Shown here piece after piece: positions 55,978 to 64,000 of a DNA stretch of 64,000 bases (position 1 is the first letter of the stretch; every line of letters begins with the position of its first letter). The DNA is taken from contig NZ_VMSG01000003.1 of assembly GCF_007713465.1 (NCBI RefSeq), positions 62,001-126,000 on the forward strand, read 5' to 3'. This DNA comes from Pseudomonas sp. H3(2019) (lineage in GTDB: Bacteria > Pseudomonadota > Gammaproteobacteria > Pseudomonadales > Pseudomonadaceae). Below the pieces are notes generated by a model. It had not been told where the DNA came from. It worked only from the letters and a program-made list of their open reading frames with translations, and ran no database searches. Both the position numbers and the translations under genes were made by a program.

Positions 55978-56322
55978 TCAACAATGAAAACGCTGGCGCT
56001 CTTCACGGTACAAGCGTCGGACGATGGCAAATTCGCCGTCGATTTCGCCGACCAGCTTTTCGATGCCAAATATCTGTTTTTCCTTGGCTCGCAGCTCCAG
56101 CTGACTGCACAACTCCGCCAGGCGCAGGGCACCCATGTTGCTGCTACTGCCCTTGAAGCTGTGGGCAGTACTGAGCAGTTGATCAGGGTCTTGGGATTTA
56201 CGCAGTTGAGTCAAACGCTCTTCAGAGTCCTGAAGAAAAGTATCCAGTAGTGTCGGGTACTCATCTTCCATCACCTCTTGCAGCGCACTCAGTACGTCGT
56301 GATCCAGATGAATGTCAGTCAC
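55978..56322 (-). CDS. hptB: Histidine phosphotransfer protein HptB
   Basis: 114-residue HPt domain with the phospho-His at about residue 54 (STAHSFKGSSSNMGALRLAE). In P. aeruginosa HptB relays phosphate from hybrid sensor kinases to HsbR and so steers swarming and biofilm formation. Identification rests on the adjacent hsbR and hsbA genes. It lies 30 nt after hsbR. Confidence 0.88.
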   Translation of the reverse strand: MTDIHLDHDVLSALQEVMEDEYPTLLDTFLQDSEERLTQLRKSQDPDQLLSTAHSFKGSSSNMGALRLAELCSQLELRAKEKQIFGIEKLVGEIDGEFAIVRRLYREERQRFHC

Positions 56323-56352
56323 TTGTTCGCTCCTTGATCAAGAATATGCGGA

Positions 56353-58068
56353 TTATGCCTGAGCCTCCCAGGAAAACTCCACGCGGGCACGCCGGCCATT
56401 GTCCGACCAACTGGCGTTGTGGCTCAACTGACGAATCAGACTCACACCACGACCCGACAAACGGCCATCGTCGACCGGTCGACCCATGACCCGTTGCACG
56501 TCGAACCCCGCGCCACTGTCTTCGACTTCCACCACCAGACAGCCTCCCGCACCTTGCGGTGACAGCTGCATATGCACCCGCAGGTAGCCATCCTCAAGCG
56601 CCTCCAGACGCGCATTGCGCTGCTCGTAATACCGCGAAAACCCGGAGGCATCGCGCTTGATACTCGAATCCAGGCCCAGAACACCATGCTCCAGCGCATT
56701 GGAATAGAGCTCGGCCAGCACACTGTAAAGCGCCCCGCTTTGCGCCCGCAACCCATGCACCTCAAGCAACAATTGCATCAGATAAGGCAGCGGGTTGAAG
56801 CGTTTGAGCGAGTCTGCACGAAACTCAAAACTCACCGACCAATCCAGTGGGCAAGACACACTACTGTCGGAATACACCATGGCCGGAGGCGTGAGTTGCG
56901 AGGCCTCGAGCAGGCGAACCTCCAGCATGCTGACATCGTCACGCGCCTCACCACGGAAATCCCGCAGCGCCTGCTCAATCTCCTCGAACAACCGGTCCGG
57001 CTCCCGATTGTCGATGAATACTTGCTCCAACCGCTCGACACCAAACAACTGCTCGTTGTCATCACAGGTATCGATCACGCCGTCCGACAACAGGAACACC
57101 CGGTCGCCGAGGGCCATCGGGAACACCTCGGTGCGATCATCAAAAGCTTGCGCACTCAACACGCCCAAGGGTAGATGCCGCGCCAGCAACGTGGTGCGCT
57201 TGCCGCTGGCGATATCATGCAGATAACCATCCGGCATACCGCCGTTCCAGACCTCCACCGAACGACGCTGAAAACTCAGGCACAACAGGGTCGCGCAACA
57301 GAACATATCCACCGGCAGGATACGCTTGAGCTTGGCGTTCATCTCGCACAGCATTTCCGCCAGACCGTAACCCTTGGCGGTCATACCATAAAACACTTCC
57401 GCCAGCGGCATGGCGCCGACCGCCGCCGGCAGGCCATGACCGGTGAAATCCCCCAGCAGCACATGCATATCACCGGTCGGGGTGAATGCCGCCAGCAACA
57501 GGTCGCCGTTGAACAGTGCGTAGGGGGATTGTGAATAACGGATGTTGGGGGCGCTCAGGCAACCGGAGTGAGCGACCTTGTCGAACACCGCCTTGGCCAC
57601 CCGCTGCTCATTGAGCAGGTACTCATGGTGCCTGGCGATCAGATCGCGCTGCTCCAGGACCGTCGCCTGCAAGCGCCGCAAACGATCCATCGCCTTGATC
57701 TTGGCGCTGAGGATCACCTGGTTATAGGGTTTTGCCAGAAAGTCGTCACCACCCGCCTCCAGGCAACGCGCCAAGGCCTCGCTTTCCGTCAGCGAGGTCA
57801 GGAAGATGATCGGCACCAGCGTTTCGCCAGCCAGCAGCTTGATTTGCCGCGCCGCTTCGAAACCGTCCATCACCGGCATCATCGCGTCCATCAACACCAG
57901 CTGCGGACGCTGCTGCTGATACAGCTCGACCGCCTCGGCGCCGTTGGCCGCAGCCAACACCTCATGCCCCTGACGACGGACAATACTCGACAGCAGCAAG
58001 CGGTCGGCCGCGCTGTCTTCAGCGATCAGTACCGTCAGCGGTTCGGGCGGTGGTGGCATGGCGCTCAC
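56353..58068 (-). CDS. hsbR: Response regulator HsbR (receiver, PP2C phosphatase, serine kinase)
   Basis: 571 residues from a GTG at 58068 overlapping the hsbA stop (GTGA), or from an ATG three codons on. Receiver at about 11-130 with phospho-acceptor Asp61 (LVLMDAMMPVMDG); SpoIIE/PP2C phosphatase in the middle (LGDFTGHGLPAAVGAMPLAE and VFLLSDGVIDT); a C-terminal HATPase of the anti-sigma type (ELYSNALEHGVLGLD and VEDSGAGFDVQRV). It sets the phosphorylation of HsbA. Confidence 0.9.
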   Translation of the reverse strand: MSAMPPPPEPLTVLIAEDSAADRLLLSSIVRRQGHEVLAAANGAEAVELYQQQRPQLVLMDAMMPVMDGFEAARQIKLLAGETLVPIIFLTSLTESEALARCLEAGGDDFLAKPYNQVILSAKIKAMDRLRRLQATVLEQRDLIARHHEYLLNEQRVAKAVFDKVAHSGCLSAPNIRYSQSPYALFNGDLLLAAFTPTGDMHVLLGDFTGHGLPAAVGAMPLAEVFYGMTAKGYGLAEMLCEMNAKLKRILPVDMFCCATLLCLSFQRRSVEVWNGGMPDGYLHDIASGKRTTLLARHLPLGVLSAQAFDDRTEVFPMALGDRVFLLSDGVIDTCDDNEQLFGVERLEQVFIDNREPDRLFEEIEQALRDFRGEARDDVSMLEVRLLEASQLTPPAMVYSDSSVSCPLDWSVSFEFRADSLKRFNPLPYLMQLLLEVHGLRAQSGALYSVLAELYSNALEHGVLGLDSSIKRDASGFSRYYEQRNARLEALEDGYLRVHMQLSPQGAGGCLVVEVEDSGAGFDVQRVMGRPVDDGRLSGRGVSLIRQLSHNASWSDNGRRARVEFSWEAQA

Positions 58069-58370
58069 GCCACGTCGAAAATTTGTTCGAAGTTGGAGAT
58101 GGCGAGAATCTTGCGCACATCTGAATTAGCGTGGGTCAACGTGATATCGGCATTCTCGCCGCCAGCGTGATCACGCAATAACAACAGCATGCCGAGCGCC
58201 GAACTATCGAGGTAGGTGGCGTCTTTCAGGTCTACCTCGATGGATTCGGGTTTAGGTTCAAGATTCTCGTAGGACTCTCGAAATTCCTGATGCTTGGCGA
58301 AATCAAACCGCCCCTTGACCGAAATCGTGAGTTTTTGCCCATCCGCGGATACTTCTGTAACGACTGACAT
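58065..58370 (-). CDS. hsbA: Anti-sigma-factor antagonist HsbA (STAS domain)
   Basis: 101-residue STAS protein with the phospho-serine motif YLDSSALGMLLLL (Ser at about 56-57). Known partners are FlgM in the unphosphorylated state and the diguanylate cyclase HsbD in the other (P. aeruginosa). First gene of hsbA-hsbR-hptB, 109 nt downstream of fliJ. Confidence 0.9.
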   Translation of the reverse strand: MSVVTEVSADGQKLTISVKGRFDFAKHQEFRESYENLEPKPESIEVDLKDATYLDSSALGMLLLLRDHAGGENADITLTHANSDVRKILAISNFEQIFDVA

Positions 58371-58479
58371 GTTACGGCTTCCCTGTCATTGGCAACGTGT
58401 AGAAGGTGTAGCACTTGCAGGGGGCATGAGCAAGGCAGGAAAGCCTTATGGAGCAGTTCTTTTCGGAGCCCAGCCCTGA

Positions 58480-58929
58480 TCAATACGGATCGTGGCGCGG
58501 CAAACGCTGGGAAAGCTCGTCGAGCAGCCTCTGCTCGCGCCGGTCTTCGAGTTGACGGGCTTCATCCATGTAACGCTGCACCAGTTTGCGCAGCCCTTCA
58601 ACCCGGGCAAACGCCTGCTGCCAGGTGTCACGCGCCTTGTTCAGGTTGTTCTGGTGCCAGGCCAGGCTTTGGCGCTGCTGATCGATCGCGGTACCCAGTT
58701 GCGCGAGAAAGCCCTGATACCCCAGCAACCATTGCCCCGAGACGCCACTGCTGCCGCGTACGATCCATTGTTCCTGGTACTCGAGGCGGAAGTTTTCGAG
58801 GTCGGCGAGCTTGCTTTCGGCCAATCGCACCTGGCCCTGGAAGTGTCCCAGGCGCTGGGCAGCGGTCTTTTCGGCCTTTTCAGCCATATCGACCACGGGC
58901 GCCAGGCGCGCCGACCGACTCTGGGCCAT
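58480..58929 (-). CDS. fliJ: Flagellar export chaperone FliJ
   Basis: 149 residues, almost entirely coiled coil (RLGHFQGQVRLAESKLADLENFRLEYQEQW and LVQRYMDEARQLEDRREQRLLDELSQ). Stalk of the FliHIJ ATPase complex. It starts 6 nt after fliI. Confidence 0.93.
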   Translation of the reverse strand: MAQSRSARLAPVVDMAEKAEKTAAQRLGHFQGQVRLAESKLADLENFRLEYQEQWIVRGSSGVSGQWLLGYQGFLAQLGTAIDQQRQSLAWHQNNLNKARDTWQQAFARVEGLRKLVQRYMDEARQLEDRREQRLLDELSQRLPRHDPY

Positions 58930-58935
58930 AAGGTG

Positions 58936-60294
58936 TTAGCCGCCAGCCGCCGGGGCGAAGATCGAGCCAAGGTATGCCTCGCTCTCGCCCAGGTTGATGC
59001 TGTCGTTCAGGCCCTGACGCAAGTACTTGGCCAACTGCGGCTGCAACGAGATCGCCAGATCGGTTTCCCGATCGCCGCCCGCCACATAGGCGCCGACGCT
59101 GATCAGGTCGCGACTTTGCTGATAACGCGACCACAGCTGCTTGAAGTACTGCGCACGGGTCATGTGCTCCGGGCTGACCACCGACGGCATGACCCGGCTG
59201 ATGGACGCCTCGATGTCGATCGCCGGGTAGTGCCCCTCTTCCGCCAGGCGCCGCGACAGGACGATGTGCCCGTCGAGCACGCCCCGCGCGGCGTCGGCGA
59301 TCGGATCCTGCTGATCGTCGCCTTCGGACAACACCGTATAAAACGCGGTGATCGAACCGCCGCCCGCCTCGGCATTACCGGCACGCTCCACCAGTTTCGG
59401 CAGTTTGGCGAATACCGAGGGCGGATAACCCTTGGTCGCAGGCGGCTCGCCGATGGCCAGCGCGATTTCCCGTTGTGCCTGAGCAAAACGGGTAAGAGAG
59501 TCCATCAGCAACAGGACGTTCTTGCCCTTGTCACGGAAATACTCGGCGATTCGCGTGCAATACATCGCGGCGCGCAGACGCATCAGCGGCGCATCGTCCG
59601 CCGGAGACGCCACCACCACGGAACGCTTGAGCCCCTCTTCACCGAGGATGTGCTCGATGAACTCCTTGACCTCGCGACCCCGCTCGCCAATCAGCCCGAC
59701 CACGATGATGTCGGCTTCGGTGAAGCGGGTCATCATGCCCAGCAGCACACTCTTGCCGACGCCGGTGCCGGCGAAGAGGCCGAGGCGCTGACCGCGACCG
59801 ACTGTCAATAATCCGTTGATGGAGCGAATGCCCACGTCCAGCGGCTGGCTGATGGGGTCGCGCTTGAGCGGGTTGATGGTCGGACCATCCATCGGCACCC
59901 AGTCTTCGGCTTTCATTCCGCCCTTGCCGTCCAGCGCACGGCCGGCGCCATCCAGTACCCGTCCGAGCATGCTCATGCCCATCGGCAAGCGCCCGGCATC
60001 GGCCAAAGGCACAACCCTGGCGCCCGGGGCGATGCCGGCGACACTGCCGACCGGCATCAGAAACACCTTACCGCCAGAGAAGCCCATGACTTCGGCTTCG
60101 ACCTGTACCGGGTGATAACTGTCGTCGTTGATCACCATGCAACGGCTGCCCATGGCGGCGCGCAGGCCCTCGGCTTCAAGCGTCAGGCCGACCATGCGCA
60201 GCAAGCGCCCTTCGAGGATCGGCTGACCGGGCAACTCGGTGGCCTGCGCATAAGTACTGAGGCGTTTGCCAAAGCTGGTGCGATCAAGGCGCAT
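58936..60294 (-). CDS. fliI: Flagellum-specific ATPase FliI
   Basis: 452 residues from the ATG at 60294 ([15 protein letters not shown]), which overlaps the fliH end by 11 nt. Walker A AGTGVGKS (about 175-182), Walker B region [20 protein letters not shown] and the F/V-ATPase signature of the family. It energises substrate loading. Confidence 0.96.
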   Translation of the reverse strand: MRLDRTSFGKRLSTYAQATELPGQPILEGRLLRMVGLTLEAEGLRAAMGSRCMVINDDSYHPVQVEAEVMGFSGGKVFLMPVGSVAGIAPGARVVPLADAGRLPMGMSMLGRVLDGAGRALDGKGGMKAEDWVPMDGPTINPLKRDPISQPLDVGIRSINGLLTVGRGQRLGLFAGTGVGKSVLLGMMTRFTEADIIVVGLIGERGREVKEFIEHILGEEGLKRSVVVASPADDAPLMRLRAAMYCTRIAEYFRDKGKNVLLLMDSLTRFAQAQREIALAIGEPPATKGYPPSVFAKLPKLVERAGNAEAGGGSITAFYTVLSEGDDQQDPIADAARGVLDGHIVLSRRLAEEGHYPAIDIEASISRVMPSVVSPEHMTRAQYFKQLWSRYQQSRDLISVGAYVAGGDRETDLAISLQPQLAKYLRQGLNDSINLGESEAYLGSIFAPAAGG

Positions 60295-61093
60295 CAGCGA
60301 CTTCCGGCTCTGGTTCAAACACTGGGGCAGACGGTTTTTCACTGACGGGAAGCTCCAGCGTCAAATCCGCCTCGGCCGGATGCAGCGCCTGATCGTGCAA
60401 TTGATCGAACAGCTTGGCCATGATTTGCGTGATACGGGTTTCTACGGTCGCGTCGATTCGGCTGTGCTCGGTCTCGACCCGGCATCCGCCTGGCAACATG
60501 GCTTCGTCTTCGACGATGCGCCAGGTCTCTTCATGGCGCTCGCGCAATGCCTTGACCAGCTCGAAGTCCTGCGGATTGATGTACAGACGCACATTCCCGA
60601 CGCCCAACGGCAGCAATTTCAGGGCTTCGCGCATGACATGCTCGATTTGCGTCGAATCGATGGCCAGTTCGCGCTGAATCACCTGTTTGGCAATGTGCCG
60701 GACCAGCCCGACCAGAGACTTCTCGATCTGCGTATCCTGCTCGGCAATCGGTTCGAACAGATTGCCCATCAGCAATTCAAGGCTGGCGAGCTTCGCACTC
60801 AGGGCCACGTCAGCTTCCTGACGAACCTTGAGCGTGGTGCTGTGAAAACCTTCTCGCTCGCCGGTGGCAAAGCCTTCGTTGTAGGCTTCCTGACGAATGC
60901 TTTCGAGTTCCTCGAGGGTCAGTGGCTGGACTTCCTCCAGCGGCACCTCCTCCATCTCCGGCGGCTCGGGCTCAGGCTCGGGTTCAGGCTCCGGGACGTG
61001 CGGGTCGAAGCTGGGCAACGACCAGATATCAAAACCGCGGACATCACGCGCACGGATCAGGTCGGTGGGCGACTCATCACTCTTGGATGCCAT
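60284..61093 (-). CDS. fliH: Flagellar assembly protein FliH
   Basis: 269 residues. Acidic Pro/Glu repeat [16 protein letters not shown] at about residues 34-50, then helical ATPase-binding regions ([36 protein letters not shown]). It regulates FliI and tethers it to the C-ring. It lies 4 nt after fliG. Confidence 0.94.
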   Translation of the reverse strand: MASKSDESPTDLIRARDVRGFDIWSLPSFDPHVPEPEPEPEPEPPEMEEVPLEEVQPLTLEELESIRQEAYNEGFATGEREGFHSTTLKVRQEADVALSAKLASLELLMGNLFEPIAEQDTQIEKSLVGLVRHIAKQVIQRELAIDSTQIEHVMREALKLLPLGVGNVRLYINPQDFELVKALRERHEETWRIVEDEAMLPGGCRVETEHSRIDATVETRITQIMAKLFDQLHDQALHPAEADLTLELPVSEKPSAPVFEPEPEVADAP

Positions 61094-61097
61094 AGCG

Positions 61098-62117
61098 TTA
61101 AATCATTTCCTCGCCGCCCTTGCCGCCGAGAACGATTTCTCCGGCTTCGGCCATACGGCGGGCAATGGTGAGGATTTCTTTCTGTGCGGTTTCGACGTCG
61201 CTGACGCGTACCGGGCCTTTGGCCTCCAAGTCGTCGCGGAGCAATTCGGCCGCACGCTTGGACATGTTCTTGAAGATCTTTTCCTTGACGCCTTCGTCCG
61301 AGCCCTTGAGGGCCAGCACCAGCACGTCCGAGGACACTTCGCGCAGCAATGCCTGAATTCCGCGGTCATCGACGTCGGACAGGTTGTTGAACACAAACAT
61401 GAGGTCTTCGATCTGACCGGACAGGTCTTCGTCGACTTCGCGGATCGAGTCCATCAGTTGGCCTTCGATCGAGCTGTCGAGGAAGTTCATGATGTCGGCT
61501 GCACGCTTGATACCACCCAGGGTGGTGCGCGCGGCGTTGGAGTTGCCGGAGAATTGCTTCTCGAGAATCTGGTTCAGCTCTTTCAGCGCGGCGGGCTGCA
61601 CGGTGTTCAGTGAAGACACGCGCAAAATAATATCCAGACGTACTTTATGGTCGAAGTTGCCGAGCACTTCGCCAGCCTGATCCGGGTCGAGATACGCCAC
61701 GACGATGGCCTGGATCTGCGGGTGCTCGTAACGGATCACGTCCGCCACCGCACGCGGCTCCATCCACTTCAGGCTGTCCAGGCCGCTGGTGTTGCCACCC
61801 AGCAGGATACGGTCGATCAGGCCGTTGGCCTTGTCTTCGCCCAGCGCCTGGGTGAGCATCTTGCGCACATAGTCATCGGAGCCGACGCCGAGGCTGGTCT
61901 GATCGCCGACGATGTCGACGAACTCGCTCATCACCTGCTCGACCTGCTCGCGGTGCACGTTGCCCATTTGCGCCATGGCCACACCCACACGCTGGACCTC
62001 TTTAGGCCCCATGTGGCGCAGCACTTGCGCAGCATCGGTTGAACCCAGGGACAGCAGCAGAATCGCGGCTTTGTCGACCCGGGTGAGTTTGGCGATAGCG
62101 GCTCGGTTATCACTCAT
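61098..62117 (-). CDS. fliG: Flagellar motor switch protein FliG
   Basis: 339 residues. The C-terminal torque helix region (LVLALKGSDEGVKEKIFKNMSKRAAELLRDDLEAKGPVR region) keeps the conserved charged residues that meet the stator, and the middle EHPQ motif reads RYEHPQIQAIVVAYL. It joins the MS ring to the C-ring. Start overlaps the fliF end by 8 nt. Confidence 0.96.
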   Translation of the reverse strand: MSDNRAAIAKLTRVDKAAILLLSLGSTDAAQVLRHMGPKEVQRVGVAMAQMGNVHREQVEQVMSEFVDIVGDQTSLGVGSDDYVRKMLTQALGEDKANGLIDRILLGGNTSGLDSLKWMEPRAVADVIRYEHPQIQAIVVAYLDPDQAGEVLGNFDHKVRLDIILRVSSLNTVQPAALKELNQILEKQFSGNSNAARTTLGGIKRAADIMNFLDSSIEGQLMDSIREVDEDLSGQIEDLMFVFNNLSDVDDRGIQALLREVSSDVLVLALKGSDEGVKEKIFKNMSKRAAELLRDDLEAKGPVRVSDVETAQKEILTIARRMAEAGEIVLGGKGGEEMI

Positions 62118-63897
62118 CTGCGTTAATCCACTCTTTCACGACCTGAGCCACACGACCCGGGTCTTCGGCCACCAGGCTCTTGATTGCGTTCAACTGTGCG
62201 TCATAGCCTTCGCTCGGGCTAGGCAGCAGAATACTTTGCGGGCCACCGAGACTGACGCGGTCGTTGGCCAGTTCGCCGTCCATGCCGCCCATGCCACCGA
62301 GCTCCATATCGCTGCCCAGACCCGCCAGTTGCTTGCCTTTACCGCCGCCGGTGATGTTGTTGAGCACCGGACGCAGCACGCCGAACACCAGCACCAGGAT
62401 GAACAGCACGCCGAGAACCTGTTTCACCACATCCCAGAACCAGGGCTGCGAGTAAAACGGAATGTCGGCGATGACTTCGCCACGCTCGGCCGAGAACGGC
62501 ACGTTGATCACGCTGACGCTGTCGCCACGGCTGGCATCAAAACCGACGGCGTCCTGCACCAGACGCGTGAAGCGCGCCAATTCATCGGCGCTCCACGGTG
62601 CACGGGTGGTTTCACCGTTGGCCGCGTTGACCTTGACCTGGTCATCCACAACAACCGCAACCGAGAGGCGACTCAAACGGCCCTGCTGTTGCTTGGTGTG
62701 ACTGATGGAACGGTCGAGTTCGAAGTTCTTGGTGGATTGCTGACGCTTGTCTGCCGGGTACGGTGCCAGCATCGGCTGACCGGTTGCCGGGTCCATGATT
62801 TGCTGGCCGTTGGCATCCAGCAGTGGCTGACCCGGCTGCACCATGCCAGCGGAAGCGCTTGAGCCACCGGTGGTTTGTGGTGCAGAAGCCGGCGATGGCG
62901 GTTGATTGCTCAGAGCTCCGGGAACGCCTTGCGGGCCGTTGCTGGCCGTGCGCTGTTCGGTCGTCGACTGCTCGCTGCGCAGCGCCGGCTGATCCGGGTT
63001 GAATTGCTCCGAGGTCGACTCGACCGCGCTGAAATCCACGTCAGCGGAGACTTCAGCCTTGTAGCGATCGTTACCCAGCACCGGCTGCAGAATATTGTGC
63101 ACGCGCTGGGTGAGCATGCTTTCCATGCGGCGGCTGTAATCGAATTGCTTGCCGGCCATGGTCAGTTCGGAGTTTTCCGCCTGATCGGAGAGCAAGGTGC
63201 CCTTCTGGTCGACGACAGTGATCTGCGACTTGCTCAACTCGGGAACGGCGGTCGCCACCAGGTTGATGATGGCCATGACCTGACCTGGCTCCAGCGAACG
63301 GCCTGAATAAAGCTCGACCAGTACCGATGCGCTGGGCTTGCGTTCGTCACGCACGAATACCGAGCTTTTCGGAATCGCCAGGTGCACTCGGGCACCCTTG
63401 ACGTTGTTCAGACTGGAAATGGTCCGCGCCAGTTCACCCTCAAGGCCGCGACGGTAACGGGTCGCCTCCATGAACTGACTGGTCCCCAGACCCTGGTCCT
63501 TGTCGAGGATTTCAAAACCGATGTTGCCGTCGCTGGGAGTGACACCAGCAGCGGCGAGCTTGAGCCGCGCACGCGCCACATCATCGGCCTTGACCAGCAA
63601 GGCACCGGAGTTGGGTTCAACGGTGTAGGGAATGTCGGCAGCGGCCAGGGTTTCCATGACCTGCTTGGCGTCCATACCGGCAAGGCTGCCGTACAGCGGC
63701 CGATAGTCGGGTTGCTGCGACCACAGCACCACGGCAAAACCAATTGCCACACTCGCAGCCAGGCCAACCAACAGGCCCACCTGACGCAGCATGGTCATCT
63801 CGGAGAGGTTTTCCAGGAAGGACAGACCAAACAACGGCGGTTTGCCGTCTGCTGGCGTGACCTTGGCCGGAACGTTATCGGCGACTGCTTCTGCCAT
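62110..63897 (-). CDS. fliF: Flagellar MS-ring protein FliF
   Basis: 595 residues with two TM helices (about 39-58 and 478-500). Signatures: YRPLYGSLAGMDAKQVMETLAAADIPY and YRRGLEGELARTISSLNNVKGARVHLAIP. The C-terminal tail KSLVAEDPGRVAQVVKEWI binds FliG. A Gln/Pro/Gly-rich insertion lies at about 330-390. Confidence 0.96.
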   Translation of the reverse strand: MAEAVADNVPAKVTPADGKPPLFGLSFLENLSEMTMLRQVGLLVGLAASVAIGFAVVLWSQQPDYRPLYGSLAGMDAKQVMETLAAADIPYTVEPNSGALLVKADDVARARLKLAAAGVTPSDGNIGFEILDKDQGLGTSQFMEATRYRRGLEGELARTISSLNNVKGARVHLAIPKSSVFVRDERKPSASVLVELYSGRSLEPGQVMAIINLVATAVPELSKSQITVVDQKGTLLSDQAENSELTMAGKQFDYSRRMESMLTQRVHNILQPVLGNDRYKAEVSADVDFSAVESTSEQFNPDQPALRSEQSTTEQRTASNGPQGVPGALSNQPPSPASAPQTTGGSSASAGMVQPGQPLLDANGQQIMDPATGQPMLAPYPADKRQQSTKNFELDRSISHTKQQQGRLSRLSVAVVVDDQVKVNAANGETTRAPWSADELARFTRLVQDAVGFDASRGDSVSVINVPFSAERGEVIADIPFYSQPWFWDVVKQVLGVLFILVLVFGVLRPVLNNITGGGKGKQLAGLGSDMELGGMGGMDGELANDRVSLGGPQSILLPSPSEGYDAQLNAIKSLVAEDPGRVAQVVKEWINADE

Positions 63898-63911
63898 GAC
63901 TCAATACTTCC

Positions 63912-64000
63912 TTAGACCGGCATCTGCATGATGTCTTGGTATGCCTGTACCAGCTTGTTACGCACTTGGGTCAACGCCTGGAAAGACACGCTGGCCTTCT
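63912..64000 (-). CDS. fliE: Flagellar hook-basal body protein FliE (3' end only)
   Basis: The last 28 codons are visible, reading KASVSFQALTQVRNKLVQAY and then QDIMQMPV before a TAA, the classic FliE C-terminus. The gene continues beyond the right edge. It is the first gene of fliEFGHIJ; its promoter lies outside. Confidence 0.93.
   Translation of the reverse strand, partial: KASVSFQALTQVRNKLVQAYQDIMQMPV

Noticed and set aside
54610..56250. 546-codon plus-strand frame over fliK and hptB
   Set aside because: Arg/Gly/His-rich antisense frame of a low-complexity gene; no domain.

Overview
The window is a stretch of a Pseudomonas chromosome, most probably from the P. fluorescens group. The GC-rich codon use, the gene orders (muxABC-opmB; gcl-hyi-glxR-ttuD-pykF; ccmABCDEFGHI; flhA-flhF-fleN-fliA-cheYZAB-motCD; fliE to flhB) and the many GC-rich palindromic REP/REPIN-type repeats between genes all point there. 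The species call is inference. Nearly every gene belongs to a recognised family, and no prophage, insertion sequence, CRISPR array, tRNA or rRNA was seen.

Layout. 1-8.3 kb (minus): a tripartite RND efflux operon with one adaptor, two different pumps and a truncated outer-membrane channel. A RutR-like TetR regulator is divergent from it. 9.2-10.9 kb: a secreted alpha/beta-hydrolase and a GlcG/HbpS-family protein. 11-18.7 kb (plus): the glyoxylate-to-pyruvate operon (gcl, hyi, glxR, ttuD, pykF) followed by a urea transporter; together these suit catabolism of purines or allantoin. 18.7-23.2 kb: a voltage-gated-type K+ channel, the sulfate-binding protein Sbp, a RidA protein, a DUF5666-like periplasmic protein, a HicAB toxin-antitoxin pair and a small lipoprotein. 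23.2-30.2 kb (minus): the complete cytochrome c maturation operon ccmABCDEFGHI, with most genes overlapping.

30.4 kb to the end: motility and chemotaxis. First come an orphan FliK-like protein and a stand-alone FlhB C-terminal domain. Then, on the minus strand in transcription order from the right edge, come fliE(partial)-F-G-H-I-J, hsbA-hsbR-hptB, fliK, fliL-M-N-O-P-Q-R-flhB, then (after a DUF3077 gene with a long leader) flhA-flhF-fleN-fliA, cheY-Z-A-B, motC-D, parC, a ParP-like CheW-domain protein, cheW and a DUF2802 gene. Sigma-54-type promoters with the canonical GG-N10-GC spacing can be read upstream of fliL, fliK and flhA.

Most interesting points: (1) the CheA linker carries four copies of an acidic motif (ITDxEFExLLDxLHGKG) and no obvious P2 domain. 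The motif resembles the CheY-docking peptides of FliM and CheZ in this same window. (2) A translationally coupled orphan FliK-like/FlhB-C pair. (3) Two perfect TTGTATACAA palindromes between the HbpS-like gene and gcl. (4) A 103-nt palindromic repeat present twice, plus a decayed half copy, around the glyoxylate operon. (5) A structured leader of about 240 nt before the DUF3077 gene.
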